In this document: one piece after another, positions 11,701 to 22,297 of the stretch
Numbering within the stretch: position 1 is the stretch's first letter
Layout of the letters: each line of letters opens with the position of its first letter
From: Amyelois transitella
Taxonomy: Eukaryota; Arthropoda; Insecta; Lepidoptera; Pyralidae
DNA length: 64,000 nucleotides
Direction of reading: 5' to 3'
Assembly (NCBI RefSeq): GCF_032362555.1
Contig: NC_083506.1
Coordinates: forward strand, 5,999,501 to 6,063,500
Position numbers and translations under genes: made by a program
Notes under the pieces: generated by a model
What the model was told of the DNA's origin: nothing
Database searches by the model: none
Seen by the model: the letters and a program-made list of their open reading frames with translations, nothing else

Positions 11701-11729
11701 AACTATGACTGCAGATATGAACGCGATCG
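11701..11729 (-). repeat. Right terminal inverted repeat of the Tc1/mariner relic
   Basis: This is the reverse complement of 10064-10092 with three mismatches, and TA follows at 11730-11731. Confidence 0.85.
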
Positions 11730-11731
11730 TA

Positions 11732-11798
11732 CATTATACATACATAAAATCACGCCTCTTTCCCGGAGGGGTAGGCAGAGACTAATAACATGTATCGA
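11732..11798 (-). repeat. Non-LTR 3'-end fragment (family A), minus strand
   Basis: The reverse complement carries the family A signature: TAGTCTCTGCCTACCCCTCC, a GGGAAAGAGGCGTGATTTTA block and a TATG tail. It directly abuts the right end of the Tc1/mariner relic. Confidence 0.75.
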
Positions 11799-13410
11799 AG
11801 AAAATCAACAATCACGCATATTTCTTTCCCATATAATGTTTATCATTTATTATAAGGTGGATCAAAGAAATGAAGTTTCTGAGGATGAAGGGGAATACCT
11901 ACTTCTTAAGTGTTTTTATAGGGTTGACACGAAATTGTAGGCCCTCAAAACGCTATGCTCTCAATTGTCAATTCCCACGAGTAATTCCTACGTTAATGCT
12001 TACCTACAACAAAAGTCGCACTAGCCCTGCTTCTCGTATATATGCTGTATATTATGTAAGTGCGTCACTGTCAGCGCATCCAGCTGTTATTGACAAGGTT
12101 TTGTAGTTTTTAATCTCCCACTTTATTATGCATTCCAAACACGCCTATTCCTTGTAGGGCCGGGTTGCGTTCCACTCAGCTCGCCCCGCATAAGCCGAAA
12201 GCAAAGCGAAACTTTGCGAGCAAACTAAGTTTCCACATTTTTATTGCTTTTAAACAACGTGAGATGCAATATTATTATAATTTCAGTACAATACGGGTTT
12301 TGTTGATGCCAATTAATTTTTGTAGCGGTATTTATGGCGCAATTTAATCAAAAATCTGTTTTCACGAACTTGTTATTACTTCTAAAACATGAGTCTTGGA
12401 GAAAATTGTCCACCAACAAAATTAAAGTAAAATCATATTACAAATAGTCTTGGTGAAAACTACAACAAAACACACGTATAACTTTTAGTATGTATAAGTG
12501 TAAATATAATCATCAGCTATTAAAGATTTTTATTACAAAATTTTACCACGATACTAATAAAAATAACGGCGCTTATACACAATCCGAGCCCGATCCCTAA
12601 GATCATTCGTCTCCCGGTGACTGCCGCCGACGTGCGTCACTGTACTTTCGCTAAAAATGCAAATTCTCGTCGAAGTGACACCACGCCCTCATCACAAGCT
12701 GACTTAAGACCTCCAGGGGTGAGGTCGGGCAAAACAATTTTTCACCAAACCAAAATAAGCAGAGACACACCCCTAGGACTCGTTGAGTACATCGGCGACG
12801 TTCTTTGTCGGTATTTCATTATACGACGTGATTTTAAGGAACACTGTTCTGTTTGTCTTGTAGGTGAAGTTTATCAGCTATCCCAGTTTGTTATTCCAAA
12901 CTTAATCTTCGTAAGTCCTGCATGGCGCGTGTATGACGAACTTTAATGTGGTTGGAACCTTGCAAGAGAAAAAGGTTTCATGCATAGCTTTTACGGCGAG
13001 CGCTCGGGCTATTATGACTTTCAAAATTTTTCTATTATAGTTGCTGTTATGAAAACGCTTGGAATTTGTTCCAAAAATATTCATTTTGTAAATTTTTAGT
13101 TCCCTGTTAAAAGTGATACATTTTTTAAAACAACGATTTTACAAAATTTATACATAAATAAATACGGAAAATACTTCGTTTTGAGTTTCATTAAGTCTTC
13201 GGTATTATAAGACTGATTTATTATTTTGATACAAAAACTATAATGCCAAATGTTACTGAATACTGAACCACGATACTTTTAATAAGAACGATAAAAATAA
13301 ATTACTAAAATGAAATTCCTTCCGCGCATGCATTCTCGATTTATTTCAGCGACGGCGCGCTCCGGTATAATTTTCTAAGCTATTAACACATTAGTTCACA
13401 ACGGACGGTA
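11799..13410. other. Gene-free stretch
   Basis: Short open frames occur at 11870-12106 and 12617-12946, but none shows a recognised domain, coding-like composition or splice context. 12590-12760 is somewhat GC-rich. No RNA gene was seen. Confidence 0.5.
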
Positions 13411-13545
13411 TCGTAAATCAGGAGAGCAAACAGTGTATTAATTACGAATGCAAACAGCGAGTGTGGCCGCAGTCTCTATCCTGCTAATGATTTGCAGTGC
13501 GACGATACATACAACCAAACTTAGATCAAACTTCATATTGTTTAC
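13411..13545 (+). repeat. Local repeat unit R1, copy 1, with a signal-peptide-like frame
   Basis: This is the first of four related segments (also 13771-13850, 14451-14583 and 15191-15290). Shared words include GCAAACAG, ATGCAAACAGCGAGTG and TGCTAATGATTTG. From 13448 it opens a frame beginning MQTASVAAVSILLMICSATI, which looks like a secretory leader. The frame runs 71 codons and matches no family I know. A coding role is unproved. Confidence 0.5.
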
Positions 13546-13770
13546 GTGGGATTTTGATACTTACTTGTTTTATTATCTTAATTTTATTATTATTGATTAT
13601 AAAAGAACAGTATCGAGCGTCGGTGGTCGAAAGGTTAACGATATAAAAGTTCAGTTCGTGTAAAAGGCTACCTTATCTTCCAGTATCGTAGTCATAGGTG
13701 CATCTCGGACTCTTTTCTAGAAAGGTTTGATTGTATTGAGACTAACGCCTTGTAGAAGTATATGAGTGTA

Positions 13771-13850
13771 GAGCATGTCTGCAGTCTCCCTCCTAATGGT
13801 TTGCAGTACGACAATACGTACATACAAAACTTTGATCAAATTCATAGTTT
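13771..13850 (+). repeat. Local repeat unit R1, copy 2
   Basis: It aligns with the central part of copy 1 (GCAGTCTC, CCTAATG, TTTGCAGT, GATCAAA). The ATG frame reads MSAVSLLMVCSTTI, again leader-like. Confidence 0.5.
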
Positions 13851-13959
13851 CGGTATGAGATAAATTTGTTCGTGATTAAAAAAGTTAGAACGTCAATTTT
13901 GTGCAACAAATTTTGTGTAAAGGTATCCATGATATTACTGATAAGCTCTTACATCCCAC

Positions 13960-14115
13960 TATATTTTACCCGCAGCTTTGCCCGCGCGAATTTAGCTACA
14001 CCTAAAAAATAGATACAATTCTTTTGCAAATCCCTCGTGAGCTATCGTTTTTACTGAGGTGAAAATTACCCTATGTCCGTCTCCAGACTCTGAATTATAT
14101 ATATGCGAAATTGAC
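13960..14115 (+). repeat. Lepidopteran retroposon tail fragment (family E-like)
   Basis: It contains a CCCGCAGCTTTGCCCGCGCG head followed by a diverged body. The head resembles the start of the repeat at 61208-61405. The boundaries are approximate. Confidence 0.45.
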
Positions 14116-14450
14116 GGAACGTAATGAAAATTTGAGTGTACTCGTATGCAGTCAAAATCTAGTTTAATAAAACGTACTATGAAGTTCTACTGTCACAAAT
14201 GTTTAGAGATGTGAAAAACTACATCATTTTATATAAATATTGCTTCAGAAATGGACTTAACATCACGTATGGTAAAACCATAGAGCAGAACGTGGTTACA
14301 CTTCTTCCAAGACTGTTGGCTCTGACTACCTCTTAATGTATAAAGACACTATTATGCATGTATGTATGACATATGAGTGGTTATAGTCTAAAATAATTAA
14401 TTTAATGTTCTACTGCACTCTGAAGTAATATATTGTTTAGGATGGACACT

Positions 14451-14583
14451 AGCGTAAATCAGGGGTGCAAACAGAGTTTAATTACTGATGCAAACAGCGA
14501 GTGGCGGCAACAAGCCATCCCCATGCTGCTAATGATTTGTACTGTGACGTCGTATAGGTATTAAACATTGATTAAATTTGATA
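14451..14583 (+). repeat. Local repeat unit R1, copy 3
   Basis: It starts with GCGTAAATCAGGGGTGCAAA and contains GATGCAAACAGCGAGTGG and CTGCTAATGATTTG. The frame seen in copy 1 is shifted here, so the copy is not coding in the same way. Confidence 0.55.
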
Positions 14584-14599
14584 CATTCATATACATACA

Positions 14600-14885
14600 G
14601 ACTGTAAAAGACAATCAAGGGAAAGGCTAATAAACTTGGGTCCTTTTTTTAGGCGATGAGCTAGCAACCTGTCACTATTTGAATCTTAATTCCATCATTA
14701 AGCCATATATAAACGTGGCCTTATAGCCTCTTCGAAACTGTTGAGACTGTCTACTTCATAAGGTAAAAAAGCGTGAAGTATATCATATAATCACGTCTCC
14801 CTAACGAGGTAGACAAAGCCAACAGTCTCAAGAAGACTTGAAGGTGTGGCCTTCAATTGGATGACTTAATAATGACAGCTAGCTG
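14600..14885. repeat. Two inverted SINE fragments (family B)
   Basis: 14600-14765 is a family B copy in reverse orientation (AACCTGTCACTATTTGAATC). 14789-14885 is a forward fragment (GTAGACAAAGCCAACAGTCT). Together they form an inverted pair. Confidence 0.7.
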
Positions 14886-15190
14886 GCACGCTCTATGTTT
14901 TTCTTGGCTACCAGAATAGCATGGAAAACCATTTTTGTACCCGTCTATAATCCTCGTGCTCTAAAATATACGTCTATCTATCTAAATAGAATATACGTCT
15001 TGTCTAAAGGGTATGTGTGAGGCTACAACAAAAAGCCCAATAGGTACTTTCTATGATCTGGGTTTTTCAATACCTAGTCATAATAAACTCACGTAATTGT
15101 TCAATAAACGAATGTTCTCGCGTACCTTAATGTATGATGTCTAACAAATATGATTTGTTCTCATATCATTATCGAAGCTTAATACACATC

Positions 15191-15290
15191 AGATAGCAAA
15201 TCAGTAGAGCAAACAAGGTTCTAATTACCTACCAATATAAACAATGAGGATGGTCATGGTCATCTCTAACACGCCAGCAATTTCCAGCCA
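15191..15290 (+). repeat. Local repeat unit R1, copy 4 (most diverged)
   Basis: It shares AAATCAG, AGAGCAAACA and TAATTAC with the head of copy 1, then drifts. It carries no sustained open frame. Confidence 0.4.
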
Positions 15291-15889
15291 CACATTACCT
15301 TACTTGTGTTAACTGTTATACATACGGTATATTGTGTTCGAGAATTAAAAGTTCAAAAAAAAGTATAAACTTTAAAAAAAAATTATTTTATTTGACAGCC
15401 AGTTATTTAAACTGCTACTTAAAATTTTGACAACTGACTTGCCCATTCTGGATGGTGGTTTTAGGAGGTCCCCAGCCCCAGGGGATTTCGATGTTTATGA
15501 TCATGGATGGTGGACGATGTATAAGACACAAAGGTGTATGTATACCTTAAACTAAATGACTCTTTTCATAATTATTCAATTTGTCCACATACCTACCTAT
15601 ATATACTTATGTAAACTATCATAGGCAATCTCAGACTTATTTAAGAGAAAACCAGATTAAGTACAACATTCGAGTCAGATCTTCTGTGAAAAATGCATTT
15701 CTATCTCCGTTAATTACTCCCGAGTTTTATCCGAGAGCATAAAAATAATAATCTTCATAAAAACCCAGATAGACCGCTATCACTACGCAAACAAAACGCC
15801 CGACTAAAAGCCCGTTTTAATTTCATCACCATAACTCAACCGTGCAAAGATACGGTTTTGAATGAAAGCCTGAAATAAAAAGGAGTGGG
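15291..15889. other. Gene-free stretch
   Basis: Nothing recognisable: no coding frame, no repeat family and no RNA gene. Confidence 0.5.
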
Positions 15890-16076
15890 AGTGGGTACAG
15901 GGACTGTGAAACAATAATGTACGATTGTAGTTGCCTTACAATGGTAGTTGGCGGCGGAGACGCGGAGGGAGGGGGGGTAGACGCAAAGTGAAATCGGTCC
16001 TTTCAAAACATTTTACCGGGAGAGCCTGAAAAATAAAACGTCGAGCACTATTCAACTATCCTCGATGCGGTCGCAG
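15890..16076 (+). other. Candidate 5' exon and promoter-proximal region
   Basis: A purine-rich, GC-elevated block (GGCGGCGGAGACGCGGAGGG near 15950-15970) runs to a strong splice-donor match, CGCAG|GTAAGTG, at 16076/16077. The last bases give an ATG four codons before the donor. Joined to the candidate exon at 17131, that ATG would stop after eight residues. The block therefore looks more like 5' UTR, or an internal exon in another frame, than a start exon. This is inference from signals only. Confidence 0.3.
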
Positions 16077-17130
16077 GTAAGTGTTTGCTGCTGTAAAAGG
16101 CCTTATGAACTTTTACCACTAAATCTATTTAAAACATCTTGCCGCAGTTAAAATATTACTTTAAAAAAAGTAGGAATATAAATCACACTTAGAAGATGCT
16201 AGGTATTTATGAAAAAAAATATATCCAACAACCAAACACCTCATTTAGATGAATGATAGATACACGTTTACTGCTTCTACAAATAACAGTTTCAAGACAA
16301 ACCAAATTAAGTTTAATTAAACAAATAAAAAATACCAACATAGTTCAGCATGATAAGAACTACCGGAATCTGAAATCAAGTGGGAAGTGGATCGCATTTC
16401 CCGACTAGCGAATATTCAATCGACCTCCGACTCGCCTCCTAAGTGTTAGGGAACTATGTGGGACTATTTTTGTTACGACACGGCCGGGACACACCGGTTC
16501 AAAGGCGATATACACATGCAATGTTCGCCCCGCGTTATCGCTTCTTTGGAAGGACGCGTGAATTTATTATCGTAAATGGTAATTATTCTGCGTGTTTCAA
16601 TAGAGTTTTAAGTTAGTAATTTTGTTTTTATCATAACGTCAAAACAATCGTCTTATAGTTTTAAATCTTTACAAATCGTTTCCCGCCCCGGTATATGTGT
16701 ATTGTGTATATGGTAGCCTGAAGCTGCTTAAGATATGTATTCTACATACTGTGATTTAGATAGTAATAGAATAAGATGTTTGCCTGACAGCAAATTTTAT
16801 GCACTAGTTTTAATGACCCCTCTTACTATATCAACATAAAAAATAGAAAAAGGAAAAAAATTCTAGTGCTTATCAATCACTAATAATTAAATAACATGCA
16901 CACATACAAATAAGGTTTTTATCCCTTACAGACTAGACAAAGCCTCTATCTCACAGATTTGAAGGCCCATTAGTATACTGATGATTTTTCATCTTCGCAT
17001 TTTTGTAGGAAAACAGTCTGTTTAATAATAATTCTTCGTTTACTTATAAGAAAAGTAAAACTCAGTTAAAACCAGTTTAAATATCCACAAAAATCAATGT
17101 CGCATAGAAATCTAAAAGATTTTTTCCCAG

Positions 17131-17189
17131 AACCAGCAGCCGTGAGTGTGCTCCGACAGCGGGCCGGCTCCGGGAGCGGGCTTCCGTCG
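17131..17189 (+). CDS. Candidate 59-nt exon, function unknown
   Basis: It is flanked by a strong acceptor (TTTTTTCCCAG at 17120-17130) and a strong donor (TCG|GTAAGT at 17190) on the plus strand. It is markedly GC-rich in an AT-rich setting. Two frames are open. One of them joins in phase with the open frame of 19491-19647 (PAAVSVLRQRAGSGSGLPS, then VQQEHTS). A minus-strand frame (17066-17299) overlaps and is the competing reading. No protein family was recognised. RNA evidence is lacking, so treat this as a prediction. Confidence 0.3.
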
Positions 17190-19224
17190 GTAAGTTGCAC
17201 TTGATCTATTCTCATCCACCGCATGCCACTTATCTCTACATCTTTAAAACGACCTGCTTTCCGCAACTTAGTTTCAACTTGGAATTTTTCTCGAGACATT
17301 TAAAAGTTTGCAAGTGTTTTTTATCATTCGTATAATGAGGAAAATATACTAGTATTTAACAAATTATACTAACACAGTTTTGCGAATTATCGTCGGTAGG
17401 CGAGCGGTTTAGTTATCTGACTCGAAATAGTAGCCGAAACCGAGTTCGTAGACTTTGGTCATTTTTTTAAATAAAACAACAGTAGAACCTGCGTATAGCA
17501 ACTGAACATTATAGGATCATATAGAGCACGATAAAGACAATAAGTTGGCTACGGGTAAACTGTTGTAAATTCTTAGCAAAAAAAAAATAGGACGCCGAAA
17601 ATCCAATAAATCAAACATTTGTAATAGAAATAACACTTAGATTATTTTAAAATGGAATATAATGAAATAGTGGATAGTTTTCCAGTAGTTTGGCGCAGAT
17701 TGATTGCGTTGAAGCGTCATCGCATAGAAAATATTGCGAATGTGTAATTGGATAGCGCGTCGCTCGCACCGCGCGCCTGCCGATGACGGCTTTGACAAAT
17801 AATATGACGGACCCTGATGCGATGCTATTGGAATCGCAGCGATTTCATTATTCAATACTTTAAACTTATAAAAGAACAGAATTTCATCATCTACTCTGTG
17901 TTAGGTGATAACTATCAGAATCAAATGTCTCAATTTGAAGAGTCCACGATTTGTCCTATTTTCCATCATCAGGCCTTAAATAAGCATCGTTACGAGATTG
18001 CTCCAAATTATTAATTGATCTAAGTAATTCTTTTAAGTTTCGGAGATATAACGAAATAAAGTTACAATAAATACCTTTAATCAAATAACCAAACAGACAC
18101 TAATTAAACAAAATACTTAAACTAGCGTATTCTTTACCATTTTATGCAAAAGCTTGACTTTTAACCGTTGTATTTTGAATTCGCAAGAAAAAATTAAAGA
18201 CCAAACTATTTAGCTTGCCAAAGAGGAAAATGAACATTTGCCAAATTTCGTGAAAAGTTATTACTTACTCTTCTGGAATCATCCCAAAGTAAATACCGAA
18301 ACAATAATAAGCAGAAGAAGTTTTTTGTTACACCTTGTTATTTTAATAAAAAAAAACGTAATGATAGATCTAGATAAGATTAAATGACTTTTAAATGTTT
18401 GTACATTTATCAAACTTTCAAAAAAATAATCATGAAGTAAGTCACAATTTCAATTTACTTTTCAAAAACTATTACACGTCTAAGAACCCAATCAAAAGTT
18501 TCCCTTAGATTAGGTACAATGATGTAATAACGTACCTTTTAATACTCTTATGAAGAAAAACACAGGTTCAGTTATACCGAATAAACCGAACTTAGATAAT
18601 GGTGATTATACTTGACAAACATTCTTCTTTGTCTCTCTTAGTAACCCTAAATTCACTGGGAATAGATATTGTGGTACGATGTTACGTAACGAAATTAAAT
18701 ATGCACGTCAAATTGTGATAATCGTTGCAATCAGTACTCGATGTATTATAGGCACTCTCGTCGGCTGCACGCAACTAATGAAATCGTAAATCAACAGTGT
18801 TGAGCACACATCGACGGAATTCCGGATGGCAAATATTCTAGTTTTATTCCCAATGGCGCCGAAAATAACACTTACCTACAATTTATTTGTAAGTAATTTT
18901 TAAGGTCGGGACGTCATTTACATTGTAGTTTTAAAATATAAGTATGTACCTAATCTAACGTAATAAGCTGCGTGTCTAAATATATAAGTCATTTTCACTT
19001 ATTTATTTTCAAGATTTTGTTCATAAATTGTTTTCAATAAAAAAAATATTATCAATTTTGTTATCAAGTCATCATAGATTACCTTATTACATAGGTGAGA
19101 ATGCAACTATTTCTTATAGATTTTATTTTCAGTTTTATTTCTTATAGTTATGCTGGCTAGAGCTTATTATAATAATAAATTTAAATCATAAAAATTTATT
19201 TTTAATTAAAATTTATTGCCGTTT
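17190..19224. other. Gene-free stretch
   Basis: AT-rich, with only short frames (for example 17637-17855 on the minus strand and 17817-18014 on the plus strand) that show no domain or splice logic. Nothing else was recognised. Confidence 0.5.
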
Positions 19225-19430
19225 TGTTTCTGGCACTTTTGAATGGGACCTCTCCATCTCTTTCTAATGTATATCGTAAAAGCCGAATAAAAGAGAGGCT
19301 TATAAATTTGGGATTATTCTTTTAGGTTATGGGCTGGGAACTTGTCACTATTTGAATCTCAATATCAGTATTTGCGGGACTGTTGGATCTGTCTACCCTG
19401 TTAGGGATAAAGACATAAACATAATTCAAT
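19225..19430 (-). repeat. SINE family B, nearly complete copy, minus strand
   Basis: It runs from the GGGACCTCTCCATCTCTTTC end, through AACTTGTCACTATTTGAATC, to GTCTACCCTGTTAGGGATAA. Other copies in this window show the same order of blocks. Confidence 0.7.
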
Positions 19431-19490
19431 AATTTAATGTATTTGACATTCATATTTATTAGTAGGTAAATAATTTTAAAACGCTTTCAG

Positions 19491-19647
19491 GTCCAACAAG
19501 AACACACCTCCATCGTAGTCGAACGTCTCGCTCGCCTGTTAATTAATAATATTAAAAACAGTCCTGATGAACAGCACGGCGGTGTGCCAATTATCTTCTG
19601 TCGAGGGTCTTATCTCGTTTACCTTTATTACTTGGGTACCTCATTCG
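19491..19647 (+). CDS. Candidate 157-nt exon, function unknown
   Basis: Between a good acceptor (CGCTTTCAG at 19482-19490) and a strong donor (TTCG|GTAAGTG), one frame is open for 52 codons. It starts VQQEHTSIVVERLARLLINN and later reads GGVPIIFCRGSYLVYLYYLG. Composition is more protein-like than its surroundings. An alternative frame starts at the ATG at 19567 (MNSTAVCQLSSVEGLISFTF) and also runs through the donor. The first frame continues without a stop from the candidate exon at 17131-17189. I do not recognise the protein, and chance cannot be excluded. Confidence 0.3.
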
Positions 19648-22159
19648 GTAAGTGATTGTGACAATAGCATTTACAAATGTAATTACAAAGCTTTTTTTAA
19701 CGCCTTATATGTGATAAGTAGAGAGAAAACGTTACGTTTTTGTACGTGTTCATGTTCATACTGCTATAATGGTTCTTGAAAATTATAATGTTTCCTAAAT
19801 GAAGTCTTATAAAATATTGTTTTAATATATTATTTGTTACCTTACGAGAACATTAATAAAATACATAATCATTATCATCTCAACGAAACAAAAGAGTGAA
19901 GTCTTTGACTGATTGAAAGCGGCAAGCATCTAGCTTTTTCCTGCAACCTAAGCATAACTTCTGCAGACCCTTTGCAAACCCCATGATGACGACGATGTTC
20001 TACGATCACCCTAAGAAATATGTAATCAATTCAACTTTTTAAAATCTCAATCTCAACCCAATTATTAAAATTTGTCATTATTGAATTATTATAAAAATTG
20101 AACTAATATTATAATAAGTTTATAGTTCAAACTCCATGCTGATAAGGTAATAATCAAACGCAAAAACAAAGAAAATTTTTACAACTTCAACTGGTATATT
20201 TGATTAAAACTTTTACGCAAGGCTTTACTGCCTTAGGAAATACTTCCTGTGTTTCCTAGAAACAAAAAAGGTATTTATTATATTACCTGTGTTACTATGT
20301 CAAAATTTATCAAAATCGTTCAATAGTTTTTAAGTTAATTTGTAACAAATAAAAAAAGAAGTTTCCCTTTATAATATTAGTTAGATTATATGCTCCAGAT
20401 TAGTTATTTATGTAGGAACACCGTAATTTACAAAATATATAATACACATGTAGATTCCATAGCCAACACAACGAAGGTCTAATATTATATGATGACTATG
20501 TAGATCCTTACTAATTTATAAGGTTGAGTTTCTGAACGGGATTACTATGGGATGGGGATGTACCCCAACCGTTATTAATTTCTGGTGTTGGGTCATTATT
20601 ATAACTCTACACTAGTTTGATAAAATTATTGCATATAAGTGAGAGTCTCGATTTTTTACCTAAGCTACTTGCATGTGCGTAACATTTTTTTTAAATATTC
20701 AATTCGTATAATAAAATAAACTCAATTTTAATATTTGGCAGTAATTATTATCTTAGTACACAAATATTTTAAGAGTAAATATAAAATATTGAGACATAAA
20801 TAAGATTGCACCGTACGTTTGTAAAATAAACGCCTTATCGGAATTAATTCAAATACCTTTTTTAAATTTTGGTAAATTGTTTTCGTACCATGTAGTTGAT
20901 TATTTATATTGGATGACTCTTCACAGCGGCTGTCAGCGGCTGCACTACATCAAAAACGATGCACTCAAACTAATTGCGTTTGCTATTGATGCAGGCCTAT
21001 CCAGCTCTTGGCAGTAAATACCTAACCCGAGCCAGATGTGCTTTGGCCGATGACTAAGTATAATGAATTAAACTCTCTGTACTATGGAGTAATCTGTTTA
21101 ATAAGTTAAACTGCCGATGCAAGGATAAATGTTGACTTGAAGCTAAAATCTATTTTTACGTAGCTATTTATAGCTTTAAAGGGACACATAGAGCTACACA
21201 TGGTATCAGTTTTATGTCTTTGCAATAATATAAGAGGCTATATCTACCCCATTAGGATGACATGGCAACAGTAATTTTTCAATCATTCTATATACCTTGA
21301 TCTATTATATTGAAGCATTTATAGCTATACCTGTGAGATGTGGAAATCATCATCATGTATGTTCGTCTTAAATAACTATAATAATTCTTGTTGGGTATAT
21401 TTATTTTGGTTTAGAAAATCTTGTATTTATTGTACCCACATTTCATGTCCACTCGAATGAGCTCTCAGAATAAACGAGAAAACTTTGCTCGTTAAGTTAT
21501 TTTAAATGGAATTTACTCAGACAGTATTGCATTTTGCAGTCAAAAGTAACAAAACGATGGAAACTTACCGATTACCATATAAAACGTTTGTTTCATAATA
21601 AACAAACAAATTATATTTTAATTTTACCTACGGTAAACGTACGTACGTACACAATTTAAAAACCGAATTTTTAAATTGTGTAAGTCATCTATTTAAAGTG
21701 TGTGAATGGAAAGATATTATTTCTGCCTACTCCTCTGAGGCTATGTTAGTATACTTATTGAATCTATGAGTGAGTATAATTATTATTTGTTCAATCAAAC
21801 AACTATGTAAGTAAATTATTAATTTTATAGAGGTATAAAGCATTTCGCATTAAAACCGTTCCATTTACCATTGATGCTTATACAAAACTGCTTCAAAGGT
21901 AAACCGAACAGTAATTTGTACCTTGAAATTCCCATTAATGCTTATTCAACAACCTATAAAAACAGCCGGCGACAAAGAAGGGTCAGAAATTCCATTGTAT
22001 ATTAATGTTTGCGACGCCATTCTACCGCTAGTTTTGGCAAAGATGCAATTTCATTTGAATATTGTGCAAGTCTACCGTTCTCCGCGTTATGTCTGCGAAG
22101 CACTTTAAATACAGAGTGCTTATAAAAGTACTTGCACCTACAATGATACCGTTATTGAT
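19648..22159. other. Gene-free stretch with repeat debris
   Basis: 20260-20400 resembles the tail of lepidopteran retroposons (AAAATCGTTCAATAGTTTTT, then CTTTATAATATTAGTTAGAT). A perfect hairpin at 21648-21682 is listed separately. 21705-21745 is a weak family A fragment. No gene was recognised. Confidence 0.5.
21648..21682. repeat. Perfect inverted repeat, 15-bp arms, 5-nt loop
   Basis: Arms 21648-21662 and 21668-21682 are exact reverse complements around CCGAA. They are AT-rich and follow an ACGT microsatellite. Confidence 0.9.
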
Positions 22160-22297
22160 ATGAAAATAACAATCATTCAGAAGAAAATAGCCCGTACCAT
22201 CATGATTCTCCTGGCGTTTACCGGTTTCGTCCTGATCTCTTTGGAGAAGGTGCCCGAGGTGCGTCTTTGGCTGAAATCCTGGATTGGCAAAGTATAA
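22160..22297 (+). CDS. Candidate small membrane-segment ORF or exon, 45 aa
   Basis: From the ATG at 22160 the frame reads MKITIIQKKI, then a hydrophobic stretch (TIMILLAFTGFVLISL, residues 13-28), then EKVPEVRLWLKSWIGKV and a stop. Codons are strongly coding-like (ATC, CTG, GCG, TTC, GTC, GAG, AAG, GTG, CCC), in sharp contrast to the AT-rich flanks. A basic N-terminus before a single membrane span suggests a type II membrane anchor or a tail-anchored segment. It may be an exon rather than a whole gene: GAG|GTGCGT and AAA|GTATAA are possible donors inside it, and an in-frame acceptor-like AG lies upstream near 22112. The family is not recognised. Confidence 0.38.
   Translation: MKITIIQKKIARTIMILLAFTGFVLISLEKVPEVRLWLKSWIGKV

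Larger units (their letters stand above)
10064..11729 (+). mobile_element. Decayed Tc1/mariner-type DNA transposon with both ends
   Basis: The ends 10064-10092 and 11701-11729 are inverted repeats matching at 26 of 29 positions, each bordered by TA (10062-10063 and 11730-11731), the usual target duplication of this superfamily. Inside lie remnants of a transposase on the plus strand. The element is 1666 bp, close to the usual length for an autonomous Tc1-type element. The coding part is broken by deletions and frame changes, so this copy is inactive. Confidence 0.85.
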
